Positions 31,370-39,695 of a stretch of DNA of 45,129 nucleotides are shown piece after piece (positions within the stretch are counted from its first letter, which is position 1; each line of letters starts with the position of its first letter). The stretch is from MGBC114844 sp910585855 (GTDB lineage Bacteria; Bacillota; Clostridia; Lachnospirales; Lachnospiraceae). A model generated the notes under the pieces. The model was not told where the DNA came from. It did no database searches and saw only the letters and a list, made by a program, of their open reading frames with translations. The position numbers were made by a program, and so were the translations under genes. The stretch lies in contig CBFFYP010000029.1 of NCBI GenBank assembly GCA_965646165.1, positions 1 through 45,129 of the forward strand, in the 5' to 3' direction.

Positions 31370-32168
31370 AAATGCAGACGGAGATGCATGGTGTTTGCTT
31401 GAATTTGTAACCGGGATCAGTAAGACATGGTATTTGTGCAATAGGGAACAAATTTGCAGTGAAGAGCAAAAAAAGCAGTATAAAGAGTTGATTGAAAAGA
31501 GAGCGTCTTGTATTCCGCTGCAGTATTTGACCGGAGAACAGGTTTTTATGGGGCTTTCTTTTATGGTTAATTCAGATGTGCTGATTCCTAGACAGGATAC
31601 CGAGGTTTTGGTAGAGGAAGTGTTGAAAAAAGCAGAAGATGGCTGGAAAGTATTGGATATGTGTACTGGTTCTGGATGTATTCTTCTTAGTTTGGCACAT
31701 TTTTGCCGGTTGAAAAGGGCAGTGGGGGCTGATTTGCAGAAAGAAGCGTTAGAAGTGGCAAAACAGAATGAAAAAAGGCTGAAGGATAAGCTGCGTTTGG
31801 AAGAATATTCAGCAGAATGGATCTGCAGCGATTTGTTTGCACAGATAAAAGGAAAGTTTGACTGTATTGTGTCGAATCCTCCTTATATTCCAACTGCAGT
31901 AATTGCAGAATTGGCAGAGGAAGTGAAGGGGCATGAACCCTATTTGGCATTGGATGGAGGAGAGGATGGACTTTCTTTTTATCGGAGGTTAATAAAAGAA
32001 GCAGGGAATTATTTTTATCCGGGCGGTTTCTTATGTTTGGAGATTGGATTCGATCAGGGAGAGATGGTAGAAGTGCTTTTAAGAGAAAATGGATTTTCTG
32101 AAATAGAGAGAAAGAAGGATTTAGCGGGCTTGGATCGGGTTTGTATGGGGCGATGGAATCCTATTTAA
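31305..32168 (+). CDS. prmC: Release factor glutamine methyltransferase
   Basis: SAM-dependent enzyme that N5-methylates the Gln of the GGQ motif in peptide chain release factors. 287 residues: an N-terminal helical domain (GIPLQYLTGE-like motif seen as IPLQYLTGEQVFMG), then a Rossmann methyltransferase with VLDMCTGSGCILL (SAM loop) and the catalytic NPPY at 191-194. I start at 31305 inside the 3' end of the DUF1385 gene, 10 nt after AGGAAGGG; an in-frame Met at 31218 would add 29 basic residues with no family match. It sits next to its substrate gene prfA. Confidence 0.95.
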   Translation: MKMTISHLLQQGKERLAAAGIENADGDAWCLLEFVTGISKTWYLCNREQICSEEQKKQYKELIEKRASCIPLQYLTGEQVFMGLSFMVNSDVLIPRQDTEVLVEEVLKKAEDGWKVLDMCTGSGCILLSLAHFCRLKRAVGADLQKEALEVAKQNEKRLKDKLRLEEYSAEWICSDLFAQIKGKFDCIVSNPPYIPTAVIAELAEEVKGHEPYLALDGGEDGLSFYRRLIKEAGNYFYPGGFLCLEIGFDQGEMVEVLLRENGFSEIERKKDLAGLDRVCMGRWNPI

Positions 32169-32227
32169 AATTTATTTAGAAATTTAGAATAGGTTGGAAA
32201 GGAATAAAGAAGAAAGGGAGTGTGGGC

Positions 32228-33304
32228 ATGTTTGATAAATTAGAAATGCTGGTTTTACGCTATCATGAGATTATGGAGGAGTTGAATTGCCCGGATGTGG
32301 CAAATGATCAGAATCGTTTTCGAAAGTTAATGAAAGAACAAAGTGATTTGACTCCGTTGGTGGAAACTTATACAGAATATAAAAAGGCACAGCAGACAGT
32401 GGAAGAGAGTGTGGCAATGTTAGAAGAGGAAAAGGATGAAGAAATGCGTGCATTGCTGAAAGACGAATTTTCCGAAGCGAAGGCTGCGATTGAGAAGTTA
32501 GAGCAGAAGTTAAAGGTACTTCTGCTTCCAAAAGATCCAAATGATGAGAAAAATGTAGTGGTAGAAATTCGTGCAGGTGCGGGCGGAGAGGAAGCGGCAT
32601 TGTTTGCAGCAGAAATTTATCGGATGTATGTGCATTATGCAGAGAGCCACCGCTGGAAAGTGGAATTGGTTGGAGTGGATGAAACGGGAATCGGCGGTAT
32701 GAAAGAAGTAAACTTTATGATTAGCGGGCAGGGGGCATATTCAAAGTTGAAGTATGAAAGCGGTGTTCATCGGGTGCAGCGAGTACCGGAAACGGAGTCT
32801 GGGGGACGAATTCATACATCTACTGTTACCGTTGCAGTAATGCCGGAGGTAGAGGATGTGGATATTGTGATTGATGAAAAAGACATTCGAATTGATGTAA
32901 TGAGAGCTTCTGGAAACGGTGGACAGTGTGTTAATACAACGGATTCCGCTGTGCGTTTAACACATTATCCTACCGGAATTGTCGTATATAGTCAGACTGA
33001 GAAATCGCAGCTTCAGAATAAAGCAAAGGCCTTTGCATTGCTGCGGGCAAAGTTGTATGATATAGAACAGCAAAAAGCACATGATGCAGAAGCAGAATTG
33101 CGCAGAAGCCAGATTGGAACAGGGGATCGTTCGGAAAAGATTCGTACTTATAATTTTCCGCAGGGACGTGTAACAGATCATCGAATTAATTTAACACTTT
33201 ATAAGTTAGATAAGATTTTAGACGGGGAAATTCAGGAGATTATAGATGCTTGTATTGCGGCGGATCAGGCAATCCGCTTAAGCAAGTTAAATGAAGAGGC
33301 TTAA
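32228..33304 (+). CDS. prfA: Peptide chain release factor 1
   Basis: Recognises UAA and UAG and triggers peptidyl-tRNA hydrolysis. 358 residues. The PxT codon-reading motif is PET at 187-189 (in QRVPETESGGR), where many RF1 have PAT. GGQ is at 231-233 in RASGNGGQCVNTTDSAVRL, the site methylated by the neighbouring prmC product. I start at ATG 32228, 7 nt after AAAGGGAG, rather than the GTG two codons earlier. It ends at an intrinsic terminator. Confidence 0.97.
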   Translation: MFDKLEMLVLRYHEIMEELNCPDVANDQNRFRKLMKEQSDLTPLVETYTEYKKAQQTVEESVAMLEEEKDEEMRALLKDEFSEAKAAIEKLEQKLKVLLLPKDPNDEKNVVVEIRAGAGGEEAALFAAEIYRMYVHYAESHRWKVELVGVDETGIGGMKEVNFMISGQGAYSKLKYESGVHRVQRVPETESGGRIHTSTVTVAVMPEVEDVDIVIDEKDIRIDVMRASGNGGQCVNTTDSAVRLTHYPTGIVVYSQTEKSQLQNKAKAFALLRAKLYDIEQQKAHDAEAELRRSQIGTGDRSEKIRTYNFPQGRVTDHRINLTLYKLDKILDGEIQEIIDACIAADQAIRLSKLNEEA

Positions 33305-33368
33305 AAGGCGGATTGTTGCTGAATTGTTGCTAGTTTGGCAAAAAGTATTGATGTATAAGTGTACAGGA

Positions 33369-33405
33369 AAAACGGCTTATTTTAATCGAAAATAAGTCGT
33401 TTTTT
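33369..33405 (+). terminator. prfA terminator
   Basis: AAAACGGCTTATTTT (33369-33383) pairs with AAAATAAGTCGTTTT (33389-33403) with one G-T, then Ts. Confidence 0.9.
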
Positions 33406-33435
33406 GCTTTTTTGGGGTTTATACTTAGTTTGATC

Positions 33436-33501
33436 GCCTTAAAATATGTCTATCGCTAGTTGTCGTGCCTGCCTTAAAATCTATTGCTAATTGTCGTGCC
33501 T
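33436..33501 (+). repeat. Two tandem copies of a 31-35-nt unit
   Basis: Each unit begins GCCTTAAAAT and ends TTGTCGTGCCT, with CTATCGCTAG or CTATTGCTAA between. The second lacks ATGT. Only two units, no gene inside. Confidence 0.8.
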
Positions 33502-34102
33502 TATTTTTTCAAATAGTAAAACAAAAGGTAACATACTACCAATCGGAAGGAAAAGAGGTAAGTTGAAATATCAGAAGATGATAAGAAAAGTAGTAGAAAA
33601 ATATCGTAAATATTTTGAAAATTCTTATACAGATGTTGCATAGACAGAGAAAGCCAACAGATAAATCAGAGATTTGATATCGTTGTAACATGTTTATCAG
33701 GGGTATTCAGTGATAGATAGCAGAAATAAATTCCGTTTGGAAAAGTCTACTTAGAGATAGATTCTAAGTAGATTTTTTATAAAATAGGATAGATATTGTT
33801 TTGTATACATGATATGATAAAGTTATAAAATAAAGGAGATCCTATCATGAGTCAATCAAGATTTTGCTGTTTTCTGTTGTAGACGCTACGATTATAAAGA
33901 TAGTAATGTGTATATAAATAAAATATGAAGACTTATGTTTCATTAGATAAATGGATATAGGAAAGTGAAACGTTACTTGCCTTATACTGGAAGATATTTA
34001 TTATAATTTTGGTATATGGAAATACAGAGAAACATATTGCAAATATTTTAATCTAAAGAGAAATAAGTTTTGAGATGATAAATCTAAGAATCATTGAGAA
34101 AG
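33502..34102. other. AT-rich region without a supported gene
   Basis: No open frame longer than about 35 codons and no RNA signature. The last stretch (about 34083-34140) reads RIIEKEFDKKGDLYNGR in one frame, resembling the C-terminal relic near 34735-34850. It is best seen as decayed accessory DNA. Confidence 0.5.
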
Positions 34103-34137
34103 AATTTGATAAGAAAGGGGATTTATATAATGGAAGA
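34103..34137 (+). repeat. Direct repeat, copy 1
   Basis: 35 nt, identical to 34756-34790 except for two adjacent bases (GG versus CA). It includes the ribosome-binding site and start of the 80-aa gene. Confidence 0.85.
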
Positions 34138-34372
34138 GAGATTGGATTGGAAAAAGATAGTAAAAAAGTACCCGAATCAGTGGGTTGGTTTAACAGAAGT
34201 TGAGTATGAAGAAGACAATGATGCAACAATTAAAACTGCTATTGTGAAATACACAAATAAATCGAAAGATGAATTAACTTGGATGCAGTTTGAAACTTCT
34301 GGTGCATTGATAGGCATTTATACTACACCTGATCATGTATTTTCATTAGGAATGATAGAGTTGCTATCATGA
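34130..34372 (+). CDS. Small protein of unknown function (80 aa)
   Basis: Starts at ATG 34130 after AAAGGGG; an upstream in-frame Met at 34094 has no ribosome-binding site. It opens MEERLDWKKIVKKYPNQWVG, followed by an alternating hydrophobic/charged body (TEVEYEEDN, IKTAIVKYTNKSKDEL) and an end TTPDHVFSLGMIELLS, which suggests a small beta-rich domain. No signal or membrane segment. I recall similar small proteins in gut Clostridia but cannot name a function. It is intact in an otherwise decayed segment, with a duplicated leader. Confidence 0.7.
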   Translation: MEERLDWKKIVKKYPNQWVGLTEVEYEEDNDATIKTAIVKYTNKSKDELTWMQFETSGALIGIYTTPDHVFSLGMIELLS

Positions 34373-34421
34373 AACAGATAATATTAAATTATGAGTGCCA
34401 CCATGTTTGATCATTTAATTT

Positions 34422-34743
34422 ATGAAATGGTACAAACTTAATATAAAAATTCCAGATGATGAGAGTTTTGTTAGAGATTTAAGATTAGTAGATGAGGATG
34501 GGAAAATGTATATTTTATGTAATTCTAAAGATATGAACGAAACATTGATGAAAATAGATGTGTTATTATCCTATTTCAATTATTTATTGTGATTGTGGTA
34601 AATGGATAGAAAATCCATCTTCTCAAATAGTTGTTGATACAATCAATGAAATAACAAATATAAATAAGGGAACTTTAGAGCAGGAAATTACAAATGAAAT
34701 CGTTAAATCAGAGGGATTGTTTTTACGAAAGACAGAATATTAA
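34422..34743 (+). pseudogene. Frameshifted gene of unknown function
   Basis: Two overlapping frames look like one broken gene. ATG 34422 reads MKWYKLNIKIPDDESF through DEDGKMYILCNSKD to a TGA at 34590. A second frame from 34558 continues CDCGKWIENPSSQIVVDTI to 34743. The join is an inferred single-base change around 34560-34590. No ribosome-binding site is evident. Whether the two parts belong together is uncertain. Confidence 0.45.
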
Positions 34744-34755
34744 ACGTAAAAGGTA

Positions 34756-34790
34756 AATTTGATAAGAAAGCAGATTTATATAATGGAAGA
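34756..34790 (+). repeat. Direct repeat, copy 2
   Basis: Second copy of the 35-nt leader at 34103-34137. The ATG here opens only a 13-codon frame. Another frame reads ILNVKGKFDKKADLYNGRIS through to TVKVLIVSITK-stop, the apparent C-terminus of a lost protein. Confidence 0.8.
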
Positions 34791-35289
34791 ATTTCAATTA
34801 GGAATACTGGAGGTTTTACTGTAAAAGTTCTAATAGTATCTATAACAAAATAATAAAATTTCCAAATAAAATAGTATATATTACATAAGAAAGTCAATTT
34901 TTTTCTAATTCCAAATACCAAAATTTGATTCTTGATAAGCATTGAGGGTTATGTTACAATATGTTTAAAAATTCAAGGACAAATATATATGTATAATTAA
35001 TATTGTTTTATAATATAAAATAAAAAAATATAATTATTATGTTATAAATGTAATACATAAAATGTATCATATGCCAGTTTATCGGGGAGATTGATGTTTT
35101 TTAAGAAATAGTTTTTAAATAGGATGTTAGTGTAGATATATATTTTGTTTTTGATTTTTTATTTTAGTGGTAAAATGATTTGCTATCAAGATGTAAAGTG
35201 AAAAGTGAAAATTTGTAAAAACAAAAACTGGGATATGATACACAGTATGGTAAATAGGCGGACAGATGAATTTGTAGAAAGGAAATCAG
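34791..35289. other. AT-rich non-coding stretch upstream of the secreted protein gene
   Basis: No gene seen. An extended -10 (TGG-TAAAAT, 35168-35176) without a clear -35 is the best promoter candidate for the gene at 35290. Confidence 0.4.
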
Positions 35290-36516
35290 ATGAGAAAATG
35301 TTTTAGAGTAGTAGCTGCTTTGGCAGCAGTAACAGTTATGACAATGACTTCTGTAATAACATCGGGTGCATCGGGTTGGAAACAGGATTCAAATGGCTGG
35401 TGGTTTGAAAATGCAGATGGAACTTATGTGTCAAATATGTGGAAGCAGATAGATGGCAAATGGTATACATTTGATAATCATGGATATATGAGAACAGGGT
35501 GGTTTCAAGAAAATCAAACTTGGTATTATTTGGATAATTCAGGAGAGATGCAGACAGGTTGGGTAAAAGAAAATGGCAAATGGTATTATCTAAACAACTC
35601 AGGAGCAATGCAGACAGGCTGGATAAAAGAAAGTGGCAAGTGGTATTATTTAAATAGTTCAGGGGTAATGCAAACAGGTTGGATAAAAGAAAATGCAAAA
35701 TGGTATTATTTGGCTATAGATGGATCTTGTTATATTAATACAATAACACCAGACGGATACATAGTAAATGCAAATGGAGAGTGGATTGAGTTTGATTTTT
35801 TAGAAGATTATGATGTAGAAGAAAATTATGAAACAAAGAAAGAATCGACTAAGAAAGAGGAGTCAGTTACAAAGCCGGAAGAAACAACAACAGAAGAGGA
35901 AACGATTACAAAGCCAGAGGAAGAAACAACAGAAGAGGAAACGACTACAAAGCCAGAGGAAACAACGACAGAAGAGGAAACGACTACAAAACTGGAAGAA
36001 ACAACAGAAGAGGAAACGACTACAAAGCCAGAAGAAACAACAACAGAGGAGGAAACGACTACAAAACCGGAAGAAACAACGACAGAAGAGGAAACGACTA
36101 CAAAGCCAGAAGAAACAACAACAGAAACAGAACTTAGCGAATTAAAGGTATATAATGCTATTATAAGTAAGAAGTCAGAATATCCAGAAGGAAAGAAATG
36201 GACAAATGATAATTTTTATAAATGGAAAGGGGGTATTTATTCGGGAGGCTACGGATGTGTCGGTTTTGCCTTTTTGCTTAGTGATGCAGCCTTTGGAGAT
36301 TTGCCGGCCAAAAAATATGAAAAGTATGATGCTTCTGCTATTAAAGTAGGTGATATTATTCGTATAAACAATGATACTCATTCTGTTATTGTACTTACAG
36401 TGGATGAAAATGGAGTGACTGTAGCAGAAGGAAACTATAATAGTTCAATTCATTGGGGAAGAAGTTTTACACATGAACAATTAAGCAATGCCACTTACAT
36501 TTTGACAAGATATTAA
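35290..36516 (+). CDS. Secreted protein with cell-wall-binding repeats and CHAP/NlpC-like domain
   Basis: 408 residues in four parts. A signal peptide (1-28) ends near SGASG. Five to six choline-binding-type repeats of about 20 residues follow (30-150; GWVKENGKWYYLNNSGAMQT and similar). Next is a linker of about 90 residues built from a 13-residue unit KPEETTTEEETTT with 12-13-residue variants. The C-terminal domain (about 295-408) carries GYGCVGFAF (Cys323), THSVIV (His364) and AEGNYNS, the Cys-His-polar order of CHAP/NlpC-type amidases or peptidases. It is likely a wall-associated hydrolase; the catalytic assignment is inferred. AAAGGAAATCAG lies upstream. Confidence 0.85.
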   Translation: MRKCFRVVAALAAVTVMTMTSVITSGASGWKQDSNGWWFENADGTYVSNMWKQIDGKWYTFDNHGYMRTGWFQENQTWYYLDNSGEMQTGWVKENGKWYYLNNSGAMQTGWIKESGKWYYLNSSGVMQTGWIKENAKWYYLAIDGSCYINTITPDGYIVNANGEWIEFDFLEDYDVEENYETKKESTKKEESVTKPEETTTEEETITKPEEETTEEETTTKPEETTTEEETTTKLEETTEEETTTKPEETTTEEETTTKPEETTTEEETTTKPEETTTETELSELKVYNAIISKKSEYPEGKKWTNDNFYKWKGGIYSGGYGCVGFAFLLSDAAFGDLPAKKYEKYDASAIKVGDIIRINNDTHSVIVLTVDENGVTVAEGNYNSSIHWGRSFTHEQLSNATYILTRY

Positions 36517-36524
36517 ATAATACA

Positions 36525-36564
36525 ATGAAGCAGGGATAGTTTTATTTTTAAAGCTATCTCTTTT
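36525..36564 (+). terminator. Probable terminator of the secreted protein gene
   Basis: GGGATAG-TTT (36526-36535) pairs with AAA-G-CTATCTC (36550-36560), followed by TTTTG. One bulge. Confidence 0.55.
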
Positions 36565-36569
36565 GTCTT

Positions 36570-36617
36570 TATGCATACGCTGATGCAAGAAAAATATGCC
36601 ACCGAAGTGGCGCATCG
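36570..36617 (+). repeat. Motif C, copy 2: short structured repeat
   Basis: ATGCATACGCTGATGCAAG, then ATATGCCACCGAAGTGGCGC. Stem GATGC (36582-36586)/GCATC (36612-36616) encloses hairpin GCCAC-CGAA-GTGGC (36598-36611). Relative of 30151-30199; each follows a terminator. Confidence 0.65.
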
Positions 36618-36634
36618 TTTGTAATCATATCATT

Positions 36635-36815
36635 TTGAGACTGACAGAACTAGCTGGAATGGGAAGAAAGATTTATGAAGGGTTATCATTTCCCGTCGGC
36701 ACTTAGGCATGGTATTGTTGTGTTTTTGTGTCTTATGTGTCCGCTATGAAAATAAGAAATGCTAAGCGCAAGCGGACTCGGAATAGACTTTTCTTCCCAT
36801 TTCAGCGTCCCCCTA
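36635..36815 (-). repeat. Family B fold-back repeat (B8)
   Basis: Arms 36653-36675 and 36784-36806 pair with three G-T and one A-C opposition on the plus strand. The inner hairpin (AGGCAT/GTGTCT) also pairs only through G-T on the plus strand. It has the core insertion variant (CGCTATGAAAATAAGAAATG). The next 190 nt before the deoC promoter are AT-rich and empty. Confidence 0.9.
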
Positions 36816-37004
36816 TAAAGAAATTAAATTTATGACTCAATTAAGGTACATAAGCAGGAGAAAAATTTCCTTCTGTTCGATTTAAAAATTTTAAATGTAA
36901 GGAAGAGGAATATTATAACTATTATAATTTATACTATAAGATATAGAAAGTATTTCAGAAAATAGCGAAAATAATAAAAGTACTGCGTAAATTGTTTTAT
37001 TTTA

Positions 37005-37033
37005 TGGACAGAGGTTAAAAAAATTGTTATAAT
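37005..37033 (+). promoter_or_regulatory. deoC-cdd promoter
   Basis: TGGACA (37005-37010), 17-nt spacer, perfect TATAAT (37028-37033), about 100 nt before deoC. Confidence 0.7.
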
Positions 37034-37131
37034 AATACTGATTTTAAATAAAAATTTTAGGAATAAGCGAACAAAGAATAAAGAAACAAAAAAATAAATA
37101 ATAAAAATGAAAAAGAAAGGAAGCAGTGAGG

Positions 37132-37797
37132 ATGGAGAAACAAAAAATATTAGAAAAGGTGGATCATACTTTGCTTACACAGACAGCAACATGGAAGGAA
37201 ATTCAGCAGATTTGCGAGGATGCTGTTGCCTATCAGACGGCTTCTGTCTGTATTCCTCCTTCCTATGTAAAGCAGGCAAAGGAATATCTTGGGGACAAAA
37301 TGGCAGTATGTACAGTAATTGGTTTTCCAAATGGTTATCAAACGACGGCTGTAAAAGAATTTGAAACGAAAGATGCAATTCAAAACGGAGCAGATGAAGT
37401 GGATATGGTAATTAACCTTGGCTGGGTAAAGGATAGAAAGTATGACTGTATTAAAGAAGAAATCTGTGCTTTAAAGGCAGTATGTAAGGAAAAGATTTTA
37501 AAGGTCATTATTGAAACTTGTCTGCTGACAGAAGAAGAGAAAATAAAACTTTGTGAAATCGTGACAGAGGCAGGGGCAGATTTTATTAAAACTTCTACTG
37601 GATTTTCTAAGGGAGGGGCAACTTTTGAAGATATTGCATTATTTGCAGAACATATTGGGGCGGATGTAAAAATAAAAGCTGCAGGCGGAATTTCTTCTTT
37701 CGAGGATGCAGAAAAAATGATTGAATTAGGAGCTTCCCGCCTTGGGACAAGCCGAATGATAAAGCTGGCAAAAAATGAGGAAGCGAGCGGATATTGA
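37132..37797 (+). CDS. deoC: Deoxyribose-phosphate aldolase
   Basis: Class I aldolase splitting 2-deoxyribose-5-phosphate into glyceraldehyde-3-phosphate and acetaldehyde, the last step of deoxynucleoside catabolism. 221 residues. The Schiff-base lysine is in FIKTSTGFSKGGAT; other marks are VDMVINLGWVK and KAAGGISSF. I start at ATG 37132, 8 nt after AAAGGAAG, rather than the GTG two codons earlier. It is first in a salvage cluster with cdd and a nucleoside ABC transporter. Confidence 0.96.
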   Translation: MEKQKILEKVDHTLLTQTATWKEIQQICEDAVAYQTASVCIPPSYVKQAKEYLGDKMAVCTVIGFPNGYQTTAVKEFETKDAIQNGADEVDMVINLGWVKDRKYDCIKEEICALKAVCKEKILKVIIETCLLTEEEKIKLCEIVTEAGADFIKTSTGFSKGGATFEDIALFAEHIGADVKIKAAGGISSFEDAEKMIELGASRLGTSRMIKLAKNEEASGY

Positions 37798-37838
37798 TAA
37801 TAACGTGAACGGAGAACAGGAAAAAAGAAAGGAGTGAA

Positions 37839-38282
37839 ATGAAAATGAAAAGAGAGGAACTGACAGAGGAAATCTGTAAAAATTTGATTCGTAAGGCAGA
37901 AGAAACCCTTCCCTATGCCTATACCCCGTATTCGCATTTTAAAGTAGCCGCAGCTTTATTGGCAAAAGATGGGAGAATCTATACAGGATGCAATATTGAA
38001 AATGCAGCCTATACTCCTACGAACTGTGCGGAGCGGACGGCATTTTTTAAAGCAGTCAGTGAAGGAAATTCCTGTTTTCAGGCGATTGCTATTGTAGGAG
38101 GGAGAGAAGGGAAGATCGAACGGTTTTGCTCGCCGTGTGGGGTATGCAGACAGGTAATGATGGAATTTTGCAGTCCAAAGGAATTTTTTGTTATTCTTGC
38201 TGTATCGCAGGAAAACTATCGGATTTATTCATTAGAAGAGATTCTTCCGCTGGGATTTTCTCCAAAAGATCTTTCGGATTAA
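37839..38282 (+). CDS. cdd: Cytidine deaminase
   Basis: Zn-dependent deamination of cytidine and deoxycytidine to uridine forms. 147 residues, homotetrameric type. The Zn and catalytic motif is CAERTAFF with the second pair of cysteines in CSPCGVCRQ, and the substrate loop is CNIENAAYTP. AAAGGAG is 4 nt before this ATG and 10 nt before a second ATG at 37845, so either could be used. It lies 41 nt after deoC. Confidence 0.96.
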   Translation: MKMKREELTEEICKNLIRKAEETLPYAYTPYSHFKVAAALLAKDGRIYTGCNIENAAYTPTNCAERTAFFKAVSEGNSCFQAIAIVGGREGKIERFCSPCGVCRQVMMEFCSPKEFFVILAVSQENYRIYSLEEILPLGFSPKDLSD

Positions 38283-38302
38283 AAAAGATAAAAAATAAGG
38301 TA

Positions 38303-38331
38303 TTGAAACTTCTGTTAAAATATGTTATTCT
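38303..38331 (+). promoter_or_regulatory. Promoter of the nucleoside transporter operon
   Basis: TTGAAA (38303-38308), 17-nt spacer, TATTCT (38326-38331), 50 nt before the lipoprotein gene. Confidence 0.6.
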
Positions 38332-38381
38332 GATTTCGATTAGAAATCAATTATTTCATACAATCTTAAGGAGGATTTATT

Positions 38382-39554
38382 ATGAAAAAATTCGCAGCAT
38401 TTGTTCTTTCTTTTGCTATGATTGCTTCTTTGGTATCTTGCGGCGGAAACAGCACAAAGGAAACGACAAACAGTACAACAGTAAATCAAACAACGGCAAA
38501 TCAGTCTTCAACCGAAAATCAAACAACATCAGTTGCAAATCCATCCGATTCTGCAGGAGGATATGAACTGGCATTAGTAACGGACGTTGGAAATATTGAT
38601 GACGGTTCTTTTAATCAGGGAACATGGGAAGGGTTAATTGAATTTGCAACTGCAAATAATAAGACTTACAGCTATTATCGCCCTTCGGAAGATTCAGATG
38701 AAGCTCGTATGGAAACGATGAAAACTGCTATTGAAAACGGTGCAAAAGTAATGGTGCTGCCGGGATATTTATTTGAAACAGCATTATATGAAATACAGGA
38801 TCAGTTTCCAGAGGTTCAGTTTTTACTGATTGACGGAGAGCCACATTCTGCTGATTATTCCACTTATACTACGTCGAAAAATGTACGCTGTATCTTATAT
38901 AAAGAGGAACAGGCAGGTTATATAGCAGGATATTCGATTGTAAAAGATGGTTATACACAGCTTGGCTTTTTAGGAGGGCAGGAGATTCCGGCAGTGCAGC
39001 GTTATGGTTATGGGTTCTTGCAGGGAGCAGATGCCGCTGCCAATGAAATGGGTGTGGATGTAAATGTAAAATACTGGTACAGCAATAGTTTTGTTGCAAA
39101 TGATGAAATTATGACCAAAATGTCAAGCTGGTTTACTGAGGGTACAGAAGTGGTATTTGCCTGCGGAGGAAAGATTTGGCTTTCAGCAAATGCAGCAGCA
39201 GAAGCAAATAACGGAAAGTTAATTGGGGTAGATGTTGACCAAGCAAAAGATTCCGATTTGATTGTTACTTCTGCAATGAAGCATTTAGGACATTCGGTTG
39301 TAACAGCTTTAACAGATTTGTATGCGAATAATGGGGTATGGCCGGAGGATGTGGCAGGACAAACTTCGGTGTTTGGTGTAGCAGAAGATATGATCGGTCT
39401 GCCTACAGTAGATACTTCTTGGAGATTTCAGACCTTTACAGTGGACGAGTACCAGCAAGTAATGGCAGGAATAAAAGACGGTTCTATTGAAATTTCAAAT
39501 GAAACCAGCGCAGTTCCGACAACCACAAAGATTACAACAGATTTTCAAAATTAA
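38382..39554 (+). CDS. BMP family nucleoside-binding lipoprotein (ABC transporter)
   Basis: Extracellular solute-binding lipoprotein of the BMP/PnrA-NupN family, which captures purine and other nucleosides. 390 residues: signal peptide with lipobox LVSC near residue 20, a Ser/Thr/Asn linker to about 50, then the binding domain. Family marks are ALVTDVGNIDDGSFNQGTWE, LGFLGGQEIPAVQRYGYGF, VVFACGGKIW and GVDVDQA. TAAGGAGG precedes the ATG. It is followed by hairpins and then the ATPase and two permeases. Confidence 0.95.
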   Translation: MKKFAAFVLSFAMIASLVSCGGNSTKETTNSTTVNQTTANQSSTENQTTSVANPSDSAGGYELALVTDVGNIDDGSFNQGTWEGLIEFATANNKTYSYYRPSEDSDEARMETMKTAIENGAKVMVLPGYLFETALYEIQDQFPEVQFLLIDGEPHSADYSTYTTSKNVRCILYKEEQAGYIAGYSIVKDGYTQLGFLGGQEIPAVQRYGYGFLQGADAAANEMGVDVNVKYWYSNSFVANDEIMTKMSSWFTEGTEVVFACGGKIWLSANAAAEANNGKLIGVDVDQAKDSDLIVTSAMKHLGHSVVTALTDLYANNGVWPEDVAGQTSVFGVAEDMIGLPTVDTSWRFQTFTVDEYQQVMAGIKDGSIEISNETSAVPTTTKITTDFQN

Positions 39555-39566
39555 GAGAGGATAAAT

Positions 39567-39644
39567 CACGGGAACGATTCCTGTGAAACAGAATAGGACG
39601 GTTCTTATGGTATGTTAGATGCGTATCACAAAAACCGTCTTTTC
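39567..39644 (+). promoter_or_regulatory. Twin hairpins between binding protein and ATPase genes
   Basis: TCACGGGAA/TTCCTGTGA (39567-39587), then GACGGTT/AACCGTC (39598-39639) with TTTTC. They probably act as an mRNA-stabilising hairpin plus a partial terminator, keeping the lipoprotein in excess over the transporter core. Confidence 0.55.
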
Positions 39645-39695
39645 TATTATTTATCTTACCTTATAAAAAACAAAGAGAGGACAGAGGGCGAGCCT

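Noticed and set aside
35828..36145. Open frame rich in Lys, Arg and Gln (105 codons)
   Set aside because: Out-of-frame reading of the KPEETTT linker repeats of the secreted protein gene.
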